Below are positions 12,360 to 24,200 of a stretch of DNA of 64,000 nt, in pieces. Each line of letters starts with the position of its first letter. The stretch's first letter is position 1. The stretch comes from Stichopus chloronotus (lineage: Eukaryota; Echinodermata; Holothuroidea; Aspidochirotida; Stichopodidae): positions 17,615,009 through 17,679,008 of the forward strand of contig CM037838.1 of the NCBI GenBank assembly GCA_021234535.1, written 5' to 3'. Both the position numbers and the translations under genes were made by a program. The notes under the pieces were generated by a model. It was not told the DNA's origin and ran no database searches. It saw nothing but the letters and a program-made list of their open reading frames with translations.

Positions 12360-12960
12360 TAATCGGAAAATCTGAAATACCAGTTGGAATTTTTTTGTAT
12401 CTCAGTCTAGCACATTTTATGACATAAAATGATGCCTACTATTGCTATTGCACCAGATTGTGTCTAAAGTTACCTGGTAATCGAAAAATTTCTCAATAAA
12501 TCTGATATCAGTTGGGATTTCTCATATTACAGTGAAGAAACGTTGATAGTCGGAAAATCTGAAACACCAGTTGGAATTTTCCATATCTCAGTCTAGCTCA
12601 TTTTATGACAGAGAAAGATGCCTACTATTGAACCAAATTGTGTCTATAAGGTTACTTGACAAATTTCTCAATAAATTCAAAATATCAGTTGAAATTTCTC
12701 ATATTAAGTGTGGAAGCGACGGTAAGTCGGAAAATCTGAAATATCTTTTGGAAGTTTTTTCATGTCTCAGCCCAACACATTTTATGACTTTAAAAGACGC
12801 CAAATATTGCACCAGATTGTGTTTAAGGTTATTTGTTGATTAAAAGAATTCTCAACAACTCTGAAATGCCAGGCAGAATCTTTCATATTTCAGCCAGGTG
12901 GTTTGATAGTCGGAAATGTGAATGTATAATATGATTTTTCATATCTCAGCCGAGCACATT
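12360..12960. repeat. Tandem array, about 185 bp unit, 3.3 diverged copies
   Basis: The unit opens with (A/G)TCGGAAAATCTGAAA and continues with GTTGGAATTTT, ATATCTCAG, CACATTTTATGACA and a TTGCACCAGATTGTGT block. Unit starts are near 12361, 12551, 12727 and 12912, giving spacings of about 190, 177 and 185. Copies differ by many substitutions, so the array is old. Confidence 0.8.
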
Positions 12961-13768
12961 GCAGTAGATTGCATGAGCTGTGGGGTGAGGTGCGAGGACT
13001 GTGCCAGATGGAAAAATCTGAATTACCCAGAGAAAAGGCTTAAGAGGCTTAAGCATTTTACCCAGCAAGAAATATTCACTTCAAATCTAGCATCAAATGA
13101 AGCACCGTCTCGTTACTAGTCCTCACTAGGTTAGGCAAAGCATTTCCCATAGGGGAGGGGGCACTCACCTCTCCTTTGGCAAATCCCCAAGGACGGTGGT
13201 CTGTGGACGGTGGTTATGTGGAGAGTGTTGGACATTTTTATTCTCCTTCTATGAAAATAATCGATAAAAAATCAGAGGTAATATTTATTATATCAAGTAT
13301 ACACTCTTAGCTTATCATGCGTTTACGATTTATTTTATCACACTGTTATTGATAAATTAGTTAATTGCTTTGACTTAAGTGCCTGTAATAATTTAATTAA
13401 AGCGTGATTGTAGCGAATATTTCAGTTTCATTTTAGTCCATCTTGCAAACATATTGTAAGTATATACTTTTGTACAGCATATTGCAGGCCTATATCTCTC
13501 TATAGGCCATCTCGTCGTTTTATTGAAAGTGGAAAGACACGTCTAAGCTGAATTCAATTCGCATTTTCCCTGTAGCTTCATTCCCTCATCTTGATTGGCA
13601 ATATTACCTTGTTCAACTTTAAAATTGATGTGTCAATATTTGTGCATTAATATCATTTTAATGTGACATTTTAACTGTATTAAGTAGGCGTAAGTTATAA
13701 GGATTTCTGTGAATCGGTGTCTTGTAAAAAAAAATAGGATGTGAAACTATCAATTTATTATTGTCAGT
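12961..13768. other. Intergenic, no gene recognised
   Basis: AT-rich spacer between the tandem array and the tRNA gene. No feature seen. Confidence 0.45.
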
Positions 13769-13877
13769 GCCTGGTTAGCTCAGTCGGTAGAGCACATATA
13801 GTGCAGAATATCCTGCTCTATGGTAGAGCATCAGACTTTTAATCTGAGGGTCGAGGGTTCAAGTCCCTCATCGGGCG
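13769..13877 (+). tRNA. tRNA-Lys(UUU) interrupted by a 36-base insertion
   Basis: With 13795-13830 removed, the rest folds as a normal tRNA-Lys: acceptor GCCTGGT/ATCGGGC (7 pairs with two wobbles), D arm GCTC...GAGC, anticodon stem TCAGA/TCTGA around loop CTTTTAA (anticodon UUU, 13838-13840), and T arm GAGGGTTCAAGTCCCTC. The insertion lies between D arm and anticodon arm (after base 26), not at the canonical intron site 37/38. GGTAGAGCA is present on both sides (13786-13794 and 13822-13830), so the extra segment ends in a 9-base direct repeat. The insert itself can form GCTCTA-TGG-TAGAGC. It is probably a non-functional tRNA unless removed by an unusual step. Confidence 0.7.
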
Positions 13878-13884
13878 CACAGTG

Positions 13885-13936
13885 GTTTTTTTGGGGGGGG
13901 GAGGGGGGAGGGGGGGTTGGGGGGTTGGGGTTGTTG
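13885..13936 (+). other. G-run cluster, quadruplex-capable
   Basis: Immediately 3' of the tRNA are five or more runs of four to nine G separated by one or two bases. Such spacing allows an intramolecular G-quadruplex. The T run just before could act as the pol III terminator of the tRNA. Confidence 0.6.
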
Positions 13937-15690
13937 TGAAAATGTAAATCAAGTATTCTTTACCTTGAGTTACATCTATAGACAATGTCAGTTTGAAAAT
14001 TTTAGTATAAAACGAGCAAATGATGGTTTCGTGTACAGATATTTTCAATATGAGTGGGCTGACATATGGAACCACAGATGGGTAACCTCCCCCAAAAAAG
14101 AGAAGAAACTAGGTAAATATTCTGTTTGTGAACCAGTTATCCCATATATATGTTATTTCATAGATGCGTTTAGTCATTGTAGCCCTCCACTTAAATAGCA
14201 ATTTGTGTATAAAACATTCGGGCAAAAATCTCCCCCCCCCCCACAAAAAAAAAAACATTCCAGGAGTCCCTACGCCTATCTACTCGGCCCCAAAATATTT
14301 GCAAAGTACTCAAAGAAAATGAAAGAGGATGCGTAATTCACTATGATTCTTGTATCACCTCAACCCCATATGTGATATGTATTTACCGCACCGTTTTTGA
14401 TAGATTGATTTTTTTTACATGAATTAAAGAATTGCAGACATGACATCCCTATATATTTCAGGGCTGGGTATATGCAGCTTAGGACGGTCGGGAAATGCCA
14501 TTTCCGGCCATCTGGAAAGTTTGCACACTTCAAATTTTCTTTTACGCTCAGTGGTGGCGCTCCACCGTTGTCCTTTTAAGACTTCGACAATATATGTGCC
14601 CTCAATCACTAGACCATGCGCGGCCCCGCCTGTCAATCATTAAATTGATCATTTTTCTTAACATAGGCCTTTGCTATGTCTGACCAGATTTGCCCTTTCA
14701 GTACCATTCGAAGACACAGAATCCTTTGAAGATACATAATCCTTCATTCGAATGTTCAAAATTCTGCTAATACCTCATAGCTTCCTGGCTTTTTCTTCTG
14801 ATCACGTTAATGGAGGTTACCCCAGAGTCTATAGGCGAAAACCTATTGAACCAGTCCAATATACCCAAAGCCATCAAAAAGTGCAGTGGGTAGGCCCCTG
14901 TTTGGGCAGCTTTAATCATTCAAACCTGTCATAAGTCAACTTACATATCCCCCCTCCCCCCACATTTCAATTTGTATTTACGCCTCTGAACCCAGCTGTT
15001 GATTGGTTGTTGACACCGTGGTCCACGGGCACTTCTGAGACCTTTCCGGGCAATGAGGGTTAGATCTATGCCAGGGTTATGTATATAGCTACGCATGTGG
15101 GAAATATCTGTGCAGCACTATCATTCCCCCATTATCTATCTTTTTACAACAACAAAAAGAAGAAAAAAAATAGTGTTTGTTTATTTTTTTTTCTTGATTA
15201 TTTTTTTTCTTGATACGTAGGCCTATGTTGGGCTAGTGCCGCGCAATAACTACGGTATCAGGCTGTAGATCCCATCAAGCATTATTTTTTCTGTCAAGTT
15301 TAACCGTACGTACGTAGGCCATGTAACAATGATACCAGCTTTTCTTCAATTTGCCAGCCGTGGACTGGACGTGTAAGGATTGTTTAGGGAACTCAAATAT
15401 GTATCTCTGTCCCCATTAATATTTTCAACTGTTTTGTAAAGCTGTTATAGAAAGTCGTAAAACTGAGGTGTCCTAAAGTCATCTGAAAACAATAAGTCAA
15501 GCGTGTAAGGCATTGACAGTAGCTACCTGCAACCGCGCCTACTGGGGTCGTTTCACTGATCAGTGGTATGGTCGGTCTCGGTCAGCTGGGTTGAAACAGT
15601 GCGCAAACAGAGTGGAGAGACCTACTTTGCCTTTTGTCGCAAGCCGTTCAGCAGTGTGACAAAAGCTTAAACCGAGGCTTTCTTCTCTAT
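13937..15690. other. Intergenic, no gene recognised
   Basis: AT-rich with C/A homopolymer joins (14232-14255) and a T-rich stretch (15170-15212). The short opposing frames at 14424-14640 show no domain and no splice partner. Confidence 0.45.
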
Positions 15691-15699
15691 GTAAATATA

Positions 15700-15944
15700 A
15701 ATTTGTGTATTTCAGAAACATCTGCACTGCAGTTAGGCATACGTGTCATTCCACACTTGAGAGAGCAACCGTGAAGGCTGAATTGTTGGATCAATACCGA
15801 AATTGAACTTGGGCGAGATTACCGTAGCAGACAGCAACCCGGTGTAAGTTACATTTGTACTGTGACTTACTAGGAAGCCGCTGGCTTTAAATCAGTATTG
15901 CGAAATCAAGCAGCAACCTGGTCTATTGAGCCTATCTTAACGTG
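15700..15944 (+). other. Possible 5' non-coding exon of the CREC gene
   Basis: A strong donor, CGTG|GTAAGTATG, ends at 15944. The first coding exon of the CREC gene starts with an acceptor at 21015 and has 53 bases of leader, so an upstream untranslated exon is required. This is the best candidate on the + strand. The start is a guess; no transcript is available. Confidence 0.3.
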
Positions 15945-18599
15945 GTAAGTATGTTCCTCATAAATCGTTACTACTTACTGTCCATAGGACCTCTGTTTTC
16001 TTTTCAGTGGCTGAGGAAAGCGCATTTCAGCGCAGTGAAGTCTAAATTATTAAGGCTTAATCTATACCCGTGGCTATAGGGAACCTAACGTTATGCCTAA
16101 CTCTTACAGTCTTAGTCTTACTAAACCTGTAGGCTATATTAAGGCCTTGCAATGTCCTACAAAAGTTGGTGCTAGCCTTTTCTTAACTACTGTAGGCTGT
16201 GCCTACACAGTACAAAGTCGATTAGGCTACACTGTGGTATGGTGTCTCCAAATTAACGCACTTGATATAAGGGTAAAACTTTTAAACAAACTTTAAACCA
16301 TTAAATTTTGCTTTCTAGCATGTTTATTGTAACTGCTACAGGACCATCAACTCTCATGCATTTAGCACACAATATGTTAGAGTCACACATTTTGGCACAA
16401 TTTCTGTAATGATGAAGCAGCATTTTCTCACGAAATGTCTCAATATGGTATGAAAAAAATTCCAATTGTAATTTAAATGACTTGTTGCTCGCTAAGAAAA
16501 TGGTAACTATCGTACAACTCTCTTGCGTTACTGTACATTTTGGAGGGGTAAATGGCTAAAAGGGCACTCTAAAAATACAGTTAGGGAGGTATGTATGTAC
16601 AGTAAATGTCTAAAAGAGTACTCTGCCAAAATCTTACACAAACAGTAATTTAAGGGCAGTTTTTTGTCACAAAGGACTTGTACAGTATACAGTATATGTT
16701 TTTTTTTCTTTGAAGCTGGTACATAGGTACCTGCCTCTCAGGCCCTTTGGTATACATTATTACTAATCTTGCCATCATCAAGCTAACCACTCAAACATAC
16801 AGTGCTGTATGTTTAAGTGTTAAATATGTCCACTGTCCATCTTTCTGAAGAGTTCACCAGTCTTGGGAACCGTAAGGTACTGTAAGTGCCTTCAGTGTGA
16901 ATGTACTGTAGTTCCACGGCCAACTGGAGAACAATGGTTATTATGCTGTTCTTGTGTGTGTACTGTATGCATGCAGTTCATGGATCCAACAGGTTGCCTA
17001 CACCAAGCTGGGCCAAAACTAGCATTTCTGAAAATTTGCTGGGTAGTTAAGGAAATACAATTGTTTAGGAGAAAGTTATCCTCACAAGTGTTCAATTTCA
17101 TTGCACTAAATCATGTTCTGAGGGCTGCATTGCCAGGGGTTGGAGGGGAACGGTCCTGACCAATGCTCTTCAGTTAGTACCGCAAGAGTGAAAAGAGCAC
17201 CTGCAGAGCCTGGGAAGGCAATATTTGGCAATCTAGAGGGTTTAGATAAAAATTTCTGGTACAGTACCCACCATTCCAACCAATGTTGGCACTCTGCTTA
17301 GATAGTCCTGATAGCACTCAGACTCTCCCCCCCCAATTCCCTGGACCTGGGGAACATATTTAGACCACATCACATGACAGTGGAGTGGGTGTCCCTGATA
17401 TCCAAAAATGTTGTCACCATGTCCTCAGGTCAATCCCCTCCCCTTGCTAAAAATTCTGGACATGAACATGGTGGTGTTTTTTTTTTTTTTAATATGCCAA
17501 TTCTTGAACATTGTACAGTATGTATAGTGCACCAGACTGCATACACCGAGGACACCCTACAGTACTAATTTAAAAAAAAAAAAAATATAAACATTCTTCT
17601 CCATGCCCATGTTCACAATACTCATTGTCCCCAAGACCATCCACCACCCCCCCACCTCCCCTTTGACACAAATCCTGATAGATGACACTGACATTTTTGT
17701 TCATGATGCATCATCTGGTGCAAAGATTCGAAATAAAACTGTTGTTCCTCTAAGTTGACAATAGACATAACAATTTGAGACTGCTGGTGAGGTCCAGGGC
17801 CAAAGCTTCTGTGGGGCCCTGGGAAAGCATTGAAAGCTCTAAGGTTTTTTGTCTCTCTGTTTAAAAAATTCGCTTCTTGAAAAAAAAAAAAAAGTACAAA
17901 ATTCACTTATAACAGAGAGGTGAATGCAATGCTGTATATACTGTAAGAATGTAGCCCATTGTACTTCAGCTAGGTGAAGGGGGGGAGATGGGAAATACAA
18001 CTGAGAGAGAAGGTTCTAACACCTGCAGGTGTATTTGCCAGTCATGCCCCTCTTGTGCCACCAGTGACCTCTGGTCTGTCTGTTGGTGGATCACCGGCCT
18101 TTTGAAGGGGTGAAACTGGAAAGGCTTTTGCACCTTGAAAATATAATTTTGGTTTAATTTTATTTTTTTTATACAGTAATGCAAGATGTGTCTTCACACA
18201 AAATAGTAGCACTTTTTAAGCAAGTCAGTCAACATACTGCACAGCACTGCCATTGGTCCTAAGTTTTGCATCTGGTCATAGGTATAGGTCCTTTGATATT
18301 TTTATTAACATTGAATTTCTGTTCAGTTGGGAGGTGTAAACAATGTTTTGTCTACTCCTACAGTACTGTATGTGACTCCACAGGTACAGTAGAAGTTTGT
18401 TAAAAAGCCCATGAGTGGGTTTGGGTGTTCAAATGCAGTTTAAACCCACAAAATCTGGGTCACTATCCAGTAAATTGGAAAGGTTGCACATGGACTTACA
18501 ATAGCCAATATAGTGCATTTAGGACCTAGGTGGTATAGGCCTGCTGTACAGGTACACCAGTACTGGGAGTGAAGGAATCTATCTTGCCATGGTGATGTC

Positions 18600-18621
18600 T
18601 TGTGTGTGTGTGTGTGTGTGC
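18600..18621. repeat. (GT)n microsatellite
   Basis: About ten uninterrupted GT units inside the presumed first intron of the CREC gene. Confidence 0.9.
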
Positions 18622-18883
18622 CCTTGTTTTCAGATGGGATCGAGGACCGAAACAATAGATTTTAGGTCCTCTGTAGAAACTTCAATAGATTTCTCCGGTC
18701 CTGTCAAGATTAACAATAGACAGACTATTGTTAAGGTTAGGGTTGAGGAAGAAAAAACAAAAGAAAGCACAATGAGATCCTCGGAATGAATGGAAAACAA
18801 AACTGTGTGTGTGTACAGTATGCATGTGTATGATACAGTATGTGTGTATGTGATGCTTTGCTTGTAAAAACAATACTGTACTG

Positions 18884-19380
18884 TATCTCAAGAAGGCTAA
18901 CCTTCACTGACTTCATATGTAGTGTGTGAGTTGGTGATACTGAGTAAATGATCCCTGTTGGTGGTGGTCAAAGGTCGTTTAAGGTCACCAGAGGTCAAAT
19001 TCTGAAAACGTTTTAAACACGATATCTCAAGAAGGGTAACCCCTTCCTGACCTTATACTTTGTGTGCCGGTTGGTCATACTGATTAGATGATCCTCAATT
19101 GTTTTTGGTGGACTGACAAAGGTCATTTGAGGTCACCAGAGGTCAAACTGTGAAAACCTTGTAAACGTGATATCTCAAGAAGGGTAGCCCTGACTGACCT
19201 CATACTTGATGTGTGAGTTGATCATACTGAGTAGAAGATCCCTTTTGTTTTTGGTGGTGGTCAAAGGTCACCTGAAGGTCATCAGAGTGGAAATTGTGAC
19301 ATCCTTGTAAACACAATGTCTCAAAAAGTGTAGGCTTGACTGACCTCATACTTGGTATGTCAGTTAGTCATACTTGCATG
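18884..19380. repeat. Tandem array, about 145 bp unit with AGGTCA half-sites
   Basis: About 3.4 copies, each opening with TATCTCAAGAAGG (18884, 19023, 19169; degenerate at 19316) and followed by a TGACCTCATACTT block, a TTGGTCATACTGA block and an AGGTCA cluster. Spacings are about 139, 146 and 147. Copy 2 reads AGGTCA three times with 4-base spacers (19120-19145). Copy 1 has the same arrangement with the first site AGGTCG (18972-18997). Copy 3 is eroded. Confidence 0.85.
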
Positions 19381-21014
19381 TTCTGCAAGACCATTACCTG
19401 ATTCGTTTCTGTTTGTCTACATTTGGAGAGTACTACTGTACTTTGACAAGGGGGAATTTACCTATTAATATTCCCTCCTGTTATGGAATTTGAGAATGAT
19501 AAGAAGCAAGTCTGATTTGATGTTTCTTTCACAACATTGTCAATTGGCCTTAAATGTGTGCCTTCATTCACTTCAAGTGCAAGGTGCCCTTGACTTACTG
19601 TGTAAAAGGATCAAAGCAGCAAATGTTGCTTCGATACGTGGGTTGTACATTACTTTGAATACATGAAAACATCCTTTGAAACAGGCTCACAAATAGTGTC
19701 CGAGTGTTGGTAGTATTTTACCAAATTCCTTCTTAGACACAAATAGATTGTAAAGAAATTATTTTAAGGAAATTTTTTATTCATTGCATTCTGGGATTAT
19801 TAGGGTACTATTGTATAGATCTCAAGTTCCAACAAATCATAATATTGATTATTATCAGTACTGCATAAAAGCTATACCTTCTTTGCTAGTCAAGGAACAT
19901 GTGAGTGTACCACATGGTAAGGTGAAACCTTTGCACAATCCAGCTGGATAGTTATGTCAAGATTTCAAACCAATATTTGGTGGGAAAGGAATCTCTAAGC
20001 CTTCTGGCTTTCTGGTTCATTTTTGGTCATACATTCCCATAAACAAAAAAAGTTTGCAGTCAGATGGCAAAGAAGTACAGTACACTACATTTTCTGTGTA
20101 AACCAGGGAGTTCTAGCTGTCGCAACTCCATGTATTGAAGGCACTGACTCATAACCCCAGATAGTTCCAATTCTCTCAACCACTTTCTGCTAGCCACAGC
20201 CTGTCTAAAAACTCATCCTGGTTAATAGCGTACAAGAACCACATGTGTGATCCAACACTCTGTCCCTGTGTACTGTACAGTACAGTATGTGTATCGTTTC
20301 TTGTTATAGTGGTGTTTCAAAATGACCCAGGCATTTTTCTGCTCATGGTACCAATAAATTAACAACAGATAGAACAATAGATTCACAGCCATTCCCCGAA
20401 CACTGTGTGCAGCAGCACTGTACTGAATATTCATATGGTCATGTAGTGAAAATGACCGTTACTGTATTGAAGAACAGGCAGTGCATTACATACCTGTTCT
20501 GTAGAATCTTGAGGCTGACTGAATCTGATAAATTCTCATAAAATGTGGATAGTTGTGAAGTGTTCTTCATAACTGAATAGCAGGGAGTCAGTTTATCCTC
20601 TTCTTCACTTTAAGCATTTTTGTGTTCGTAGATGTTTGGGTCTGTCGGTACTGTGCTTACTGAAATTAACATTTATTTATTTATTTTTTTGCCTATTTTC
20701 CGTTGACAATGGACAGTTTTTATTATTTAATAGTTTAAGTTTACTGAGAAGTTGTATAGTAATCTGGCTATTACACACACAGTTTAAAATTCTTATTGTG
20801 GTTCCATGGTCAGCATCAGTTGCATGTAATGTGATCACATCTTACTGTATGAGGCTGACCCACCACTACAAACTGGTCAGCCACATTTGCTGTAAATTAA
20901 AGTGTTATTAGGTTTAATGTCAATGTGTGTTTACTCAGACTAATTCTTTATTAGATGTGTAAAATAAAGAGGTTTTACACATTATTTTGATATTTTTTTT
21001 TTTTATGTTTGCAG

Positions 21015-21232
21015 GACACGTTACTCGTCTTCAATTTGACAGGTTTAAGACTGAATCACTCCTCACGATGATGTACAGAGCCTCTCTCCTGTGTATGACA
21101 TTAGTGTTTACACATTCCTATTCAGCCAATCTCAACCATGAAGATGTGAGGACCATTAATATGTTCCCTCAGCATTACCAAGATGGCGTTCACGACCCAG
21201 AGTTTGACCACACGGCTTTCCTCGGCGGCATT
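21015..21232 (+). other. CREC gene exon 1 (coding from 21068)
   Basis: Acceptor TTTGCAG before 21015, donor GTAAGC after 21232. It encodes residues 1-55: 53 bases of leader, the signal peptide and the acidic/histidine lead-in to FDHTAFLGG, typical just before the first EF-hand in this family. It ends in phase 0. Confidence 0.85.
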
Positions 21233-24200
21233 GTAAGCATCAAGCAGCGATAATATCAGTATACAGAAAATGTGCATTTTTTGTGTGTGTTCTGTAAATA
21301 CAGTATAATGTGTCAGAAATCTGCACATCCTAAAACTCTATCCACCTGGAATCCAGCAAGTTGTTGGAACATTAAATGTTAAGTCAGTCTGTTGGTTCCA
21401 GTTTCTCCAGTTAAGTGTTGTGATGTCATCACAGTCTACAGAATAAAAAATTGGTCAAACCATTTTTGTTCTTTCCTGCCAAAGCTACAGTGGAGTCTTA
21501 GTGCTGGATGTTTGCAGAAACTGGTAATAGCATTGTACTGTACTTTGAGTTTATGATACTATGTAGGTAAACCTACTGTGTAGGTTTTTTAAGTGAAATA
21601 AGGTTAAAATGCACCAGTATGATACACAACAAAAAGTAGCTTTTAATCATTGTTAAATCTTTTTGTCTCAACAGTAAATACAGTGTAGCTGCAAAATCTC
21701 CCTCAAAATGTCATTGACTATAGAAAATAATTACTGTAAGATTAGTTTTAAAGAAGATGCACGATTTAGAATTTCGGAGGTTTTGGATAGACATATTATT
21801 ATCGAGCAACCAGTAAGTCAGTTTCTATGTTATGTCTGAAAAACTTACAGTACTTCTTGGATGATCTAAGACCTCAGATGATCTTAGGTCAGATTTCTGA
21901 GGCTTCCCTTATTGATCCTGGTATAAACATGTCAAATTTACCTCTTTACAGAAAGCTGCAGAAGAATTTGAGCATTTGCATGAACCACAAGCTAAAGAGC
22001 AACTAGCCAAAATTATAGCAAAGGTTGACTACAATAAAGATGGAATCATCGAAAAGGGTGAGTGGTATATATGTAGATGCTCATGCTCAGTCCTACACTA
22101 AAGAAAAAACTCTTTCAGGACTTGCTGGTGCAAGAATTGTACAAAGAAATGTTTTGTGTAGTGCAAAGAGAATGTCAAGTGCCAACGATGAACGTGATGG
22201 AAAAGTTGATGCATACCAAAAGTTTGCTTCCATTGGTTGGAGAATAGCACTTCATCTTTTACAAAGAAATAGAAAATTATGGCATCACTTGTGCAACAAT
22301 TAACGTACTTGCTACATTGATAATTTGTTTTAAACATAAATGGGACTTAAAATTGACACAGACAGCTTTGGGATTCTCTTCCTTTTCTTTTACAAAATTG
22401 CTGTTAAATTTCACTTATGCAGAACCTACCCAGTCAATTATATATGCTGTAATAATGAGCATGTAACATCTTGTTTCGCTGTCGCAATGAACCAGACCCT
22501 TTTTAAAAACTGTATGGTGAAAATAAAAGAGGCTCTTCATTACACCAAATCCATACAGTGGCTCATACAAGGCAAAAGTATGATGTAAGAAAAACAAATT
22601 GCCATTTCTTCTGTCAATCGAGTCAAAGGCAGAGAACAACAAATGAAACCTTTTCTTCACAAACAGCCAGTCTCATGTAAGATAGCCTTGTTAAGAGTTG
22701 TTTAAAATTGTTGTTTCCTTTTAGAAAGGTGTGCTTGTCATCTTTGTGTTTTTGACCAAAATTTGTAGCAAAAACTCCAAAAATGTGACATGTTCTCATT
22801 TGTCTCTCATTTTTAAGCATGAATGCCTGAACCTTAAATACTGTACCATAGCTGGACCCTTGAACATACAGTATTAAGATCCTTCGCAACCTCAGAGAGG
22901 CTGTTGAAAATTTGGTTTTGTATTCCTTTTGAATGGCAGCACAGGGTATGTGGCAGTCCTGGACCGACTGATATACTGCTTGTGCTGTGTATCAGTGATA
23001 CGGTATCTACCTAGTTGTATGGTATACTTGGTATACACGTATATTGGTCTGTGTCACTGCTGTGGTTTCTGTTCAATACTAAAGCTTGTTGAGCCCACTT
23101 TGAAAGAAGATTTCCTTGAAAATATCATAGTGAACATATGCAGTACGTTACTGGTGAAAGTAGTTTTAGTATAAATTTACGGGATTTTGGATACTCTGAG
23201 GACAAAGTTAATTACCCGTAACTGGTCAGATGGACCTTCTTGCTCCCTCTACAAAAGACAGTATTTAAAATTTACTGCTTTGATTGAAAAGTGATTATGT
23301 CTGTGTGGACTTTGCTGCCAATTGGATAAAATGTCAAAAGCAATATGCTGTACCTTTCGTGCCATACAGTAGGATCAAAGGCTTTTGGAAAGAGCTTCAG
23401 TTTTGATTCTCAGGCCCTTTTTTGCTTTGCTAGGACAGTTTTGGTTTGTACTTTAGACTTCTCTTGCAAGCCAGTCCATAAACCTACTATACTATTCAGT
23501 GCCATTATTACAATACTGTATATGTAAAGCAAACCTACAGGCAGTCACTCATCATCCCAGACTAGTCCAATTCTCATAACCACTAACTTCTAGCCCCCCC
23601 CCCCCCACAGCATGTCTTGAACCTCCCCCATGTGTTCAATCAAAACGCTGGACCTCTCTCTGTATGCTTTGTTATACAAGCTGCTGTGCATCTTTTGATG
23701 TTGCTATCTGAAGACCAGAAGCAGAACCAATTGAGACTTTTACTTACCCCTACAGCCAAAAGTGTAGTGTGCTATGGTTAATGTCTAGAGAGCCACTTTA
23801 CAGTATTGACCTGTTTTTGTTTTCCTGAAACAGAGGAGCTCGTCGCTCACTTACGGGAGTCTCTGAGGAAGATTGACGTGGAAGCGGCAGAGCACCAGTT
23901 CGGCGAGGCAGACAAAGACAAAAACAGTCTGGTCAGCAAAGAGGAGTACTTGGATTACAACTTTGGTTACATGGAAGATTATGAAAGGGAAGAGGCGCAA
24001 ACCAAAGAGGTTGGTCCTTCCTGTAGCTCTTCTTTGTTCACTCATCACTTACCTGTCTTAACACAACAAGTGCACTCCCATCTACTGTGCCAAAAGTGCT
24101 GGTAACTTTTACCACCACGTTTGACACCTCCGGACTTAATATTTGACTACTGTTGTGTCTCCTCCTCATTGTGCCGTCGTATGTACTAGGAGAGTGGAGG

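Noticed and set aside
12016..12360. 114-codon - strand frame
   Set aside because: Crosses an A/C homopolymer, no splice context or recognisable protein pattern.
14424..14683. Overlapping frames on both strands
   Set aside because: No splice partner; residue order not family-like. Possibly an old repeat.
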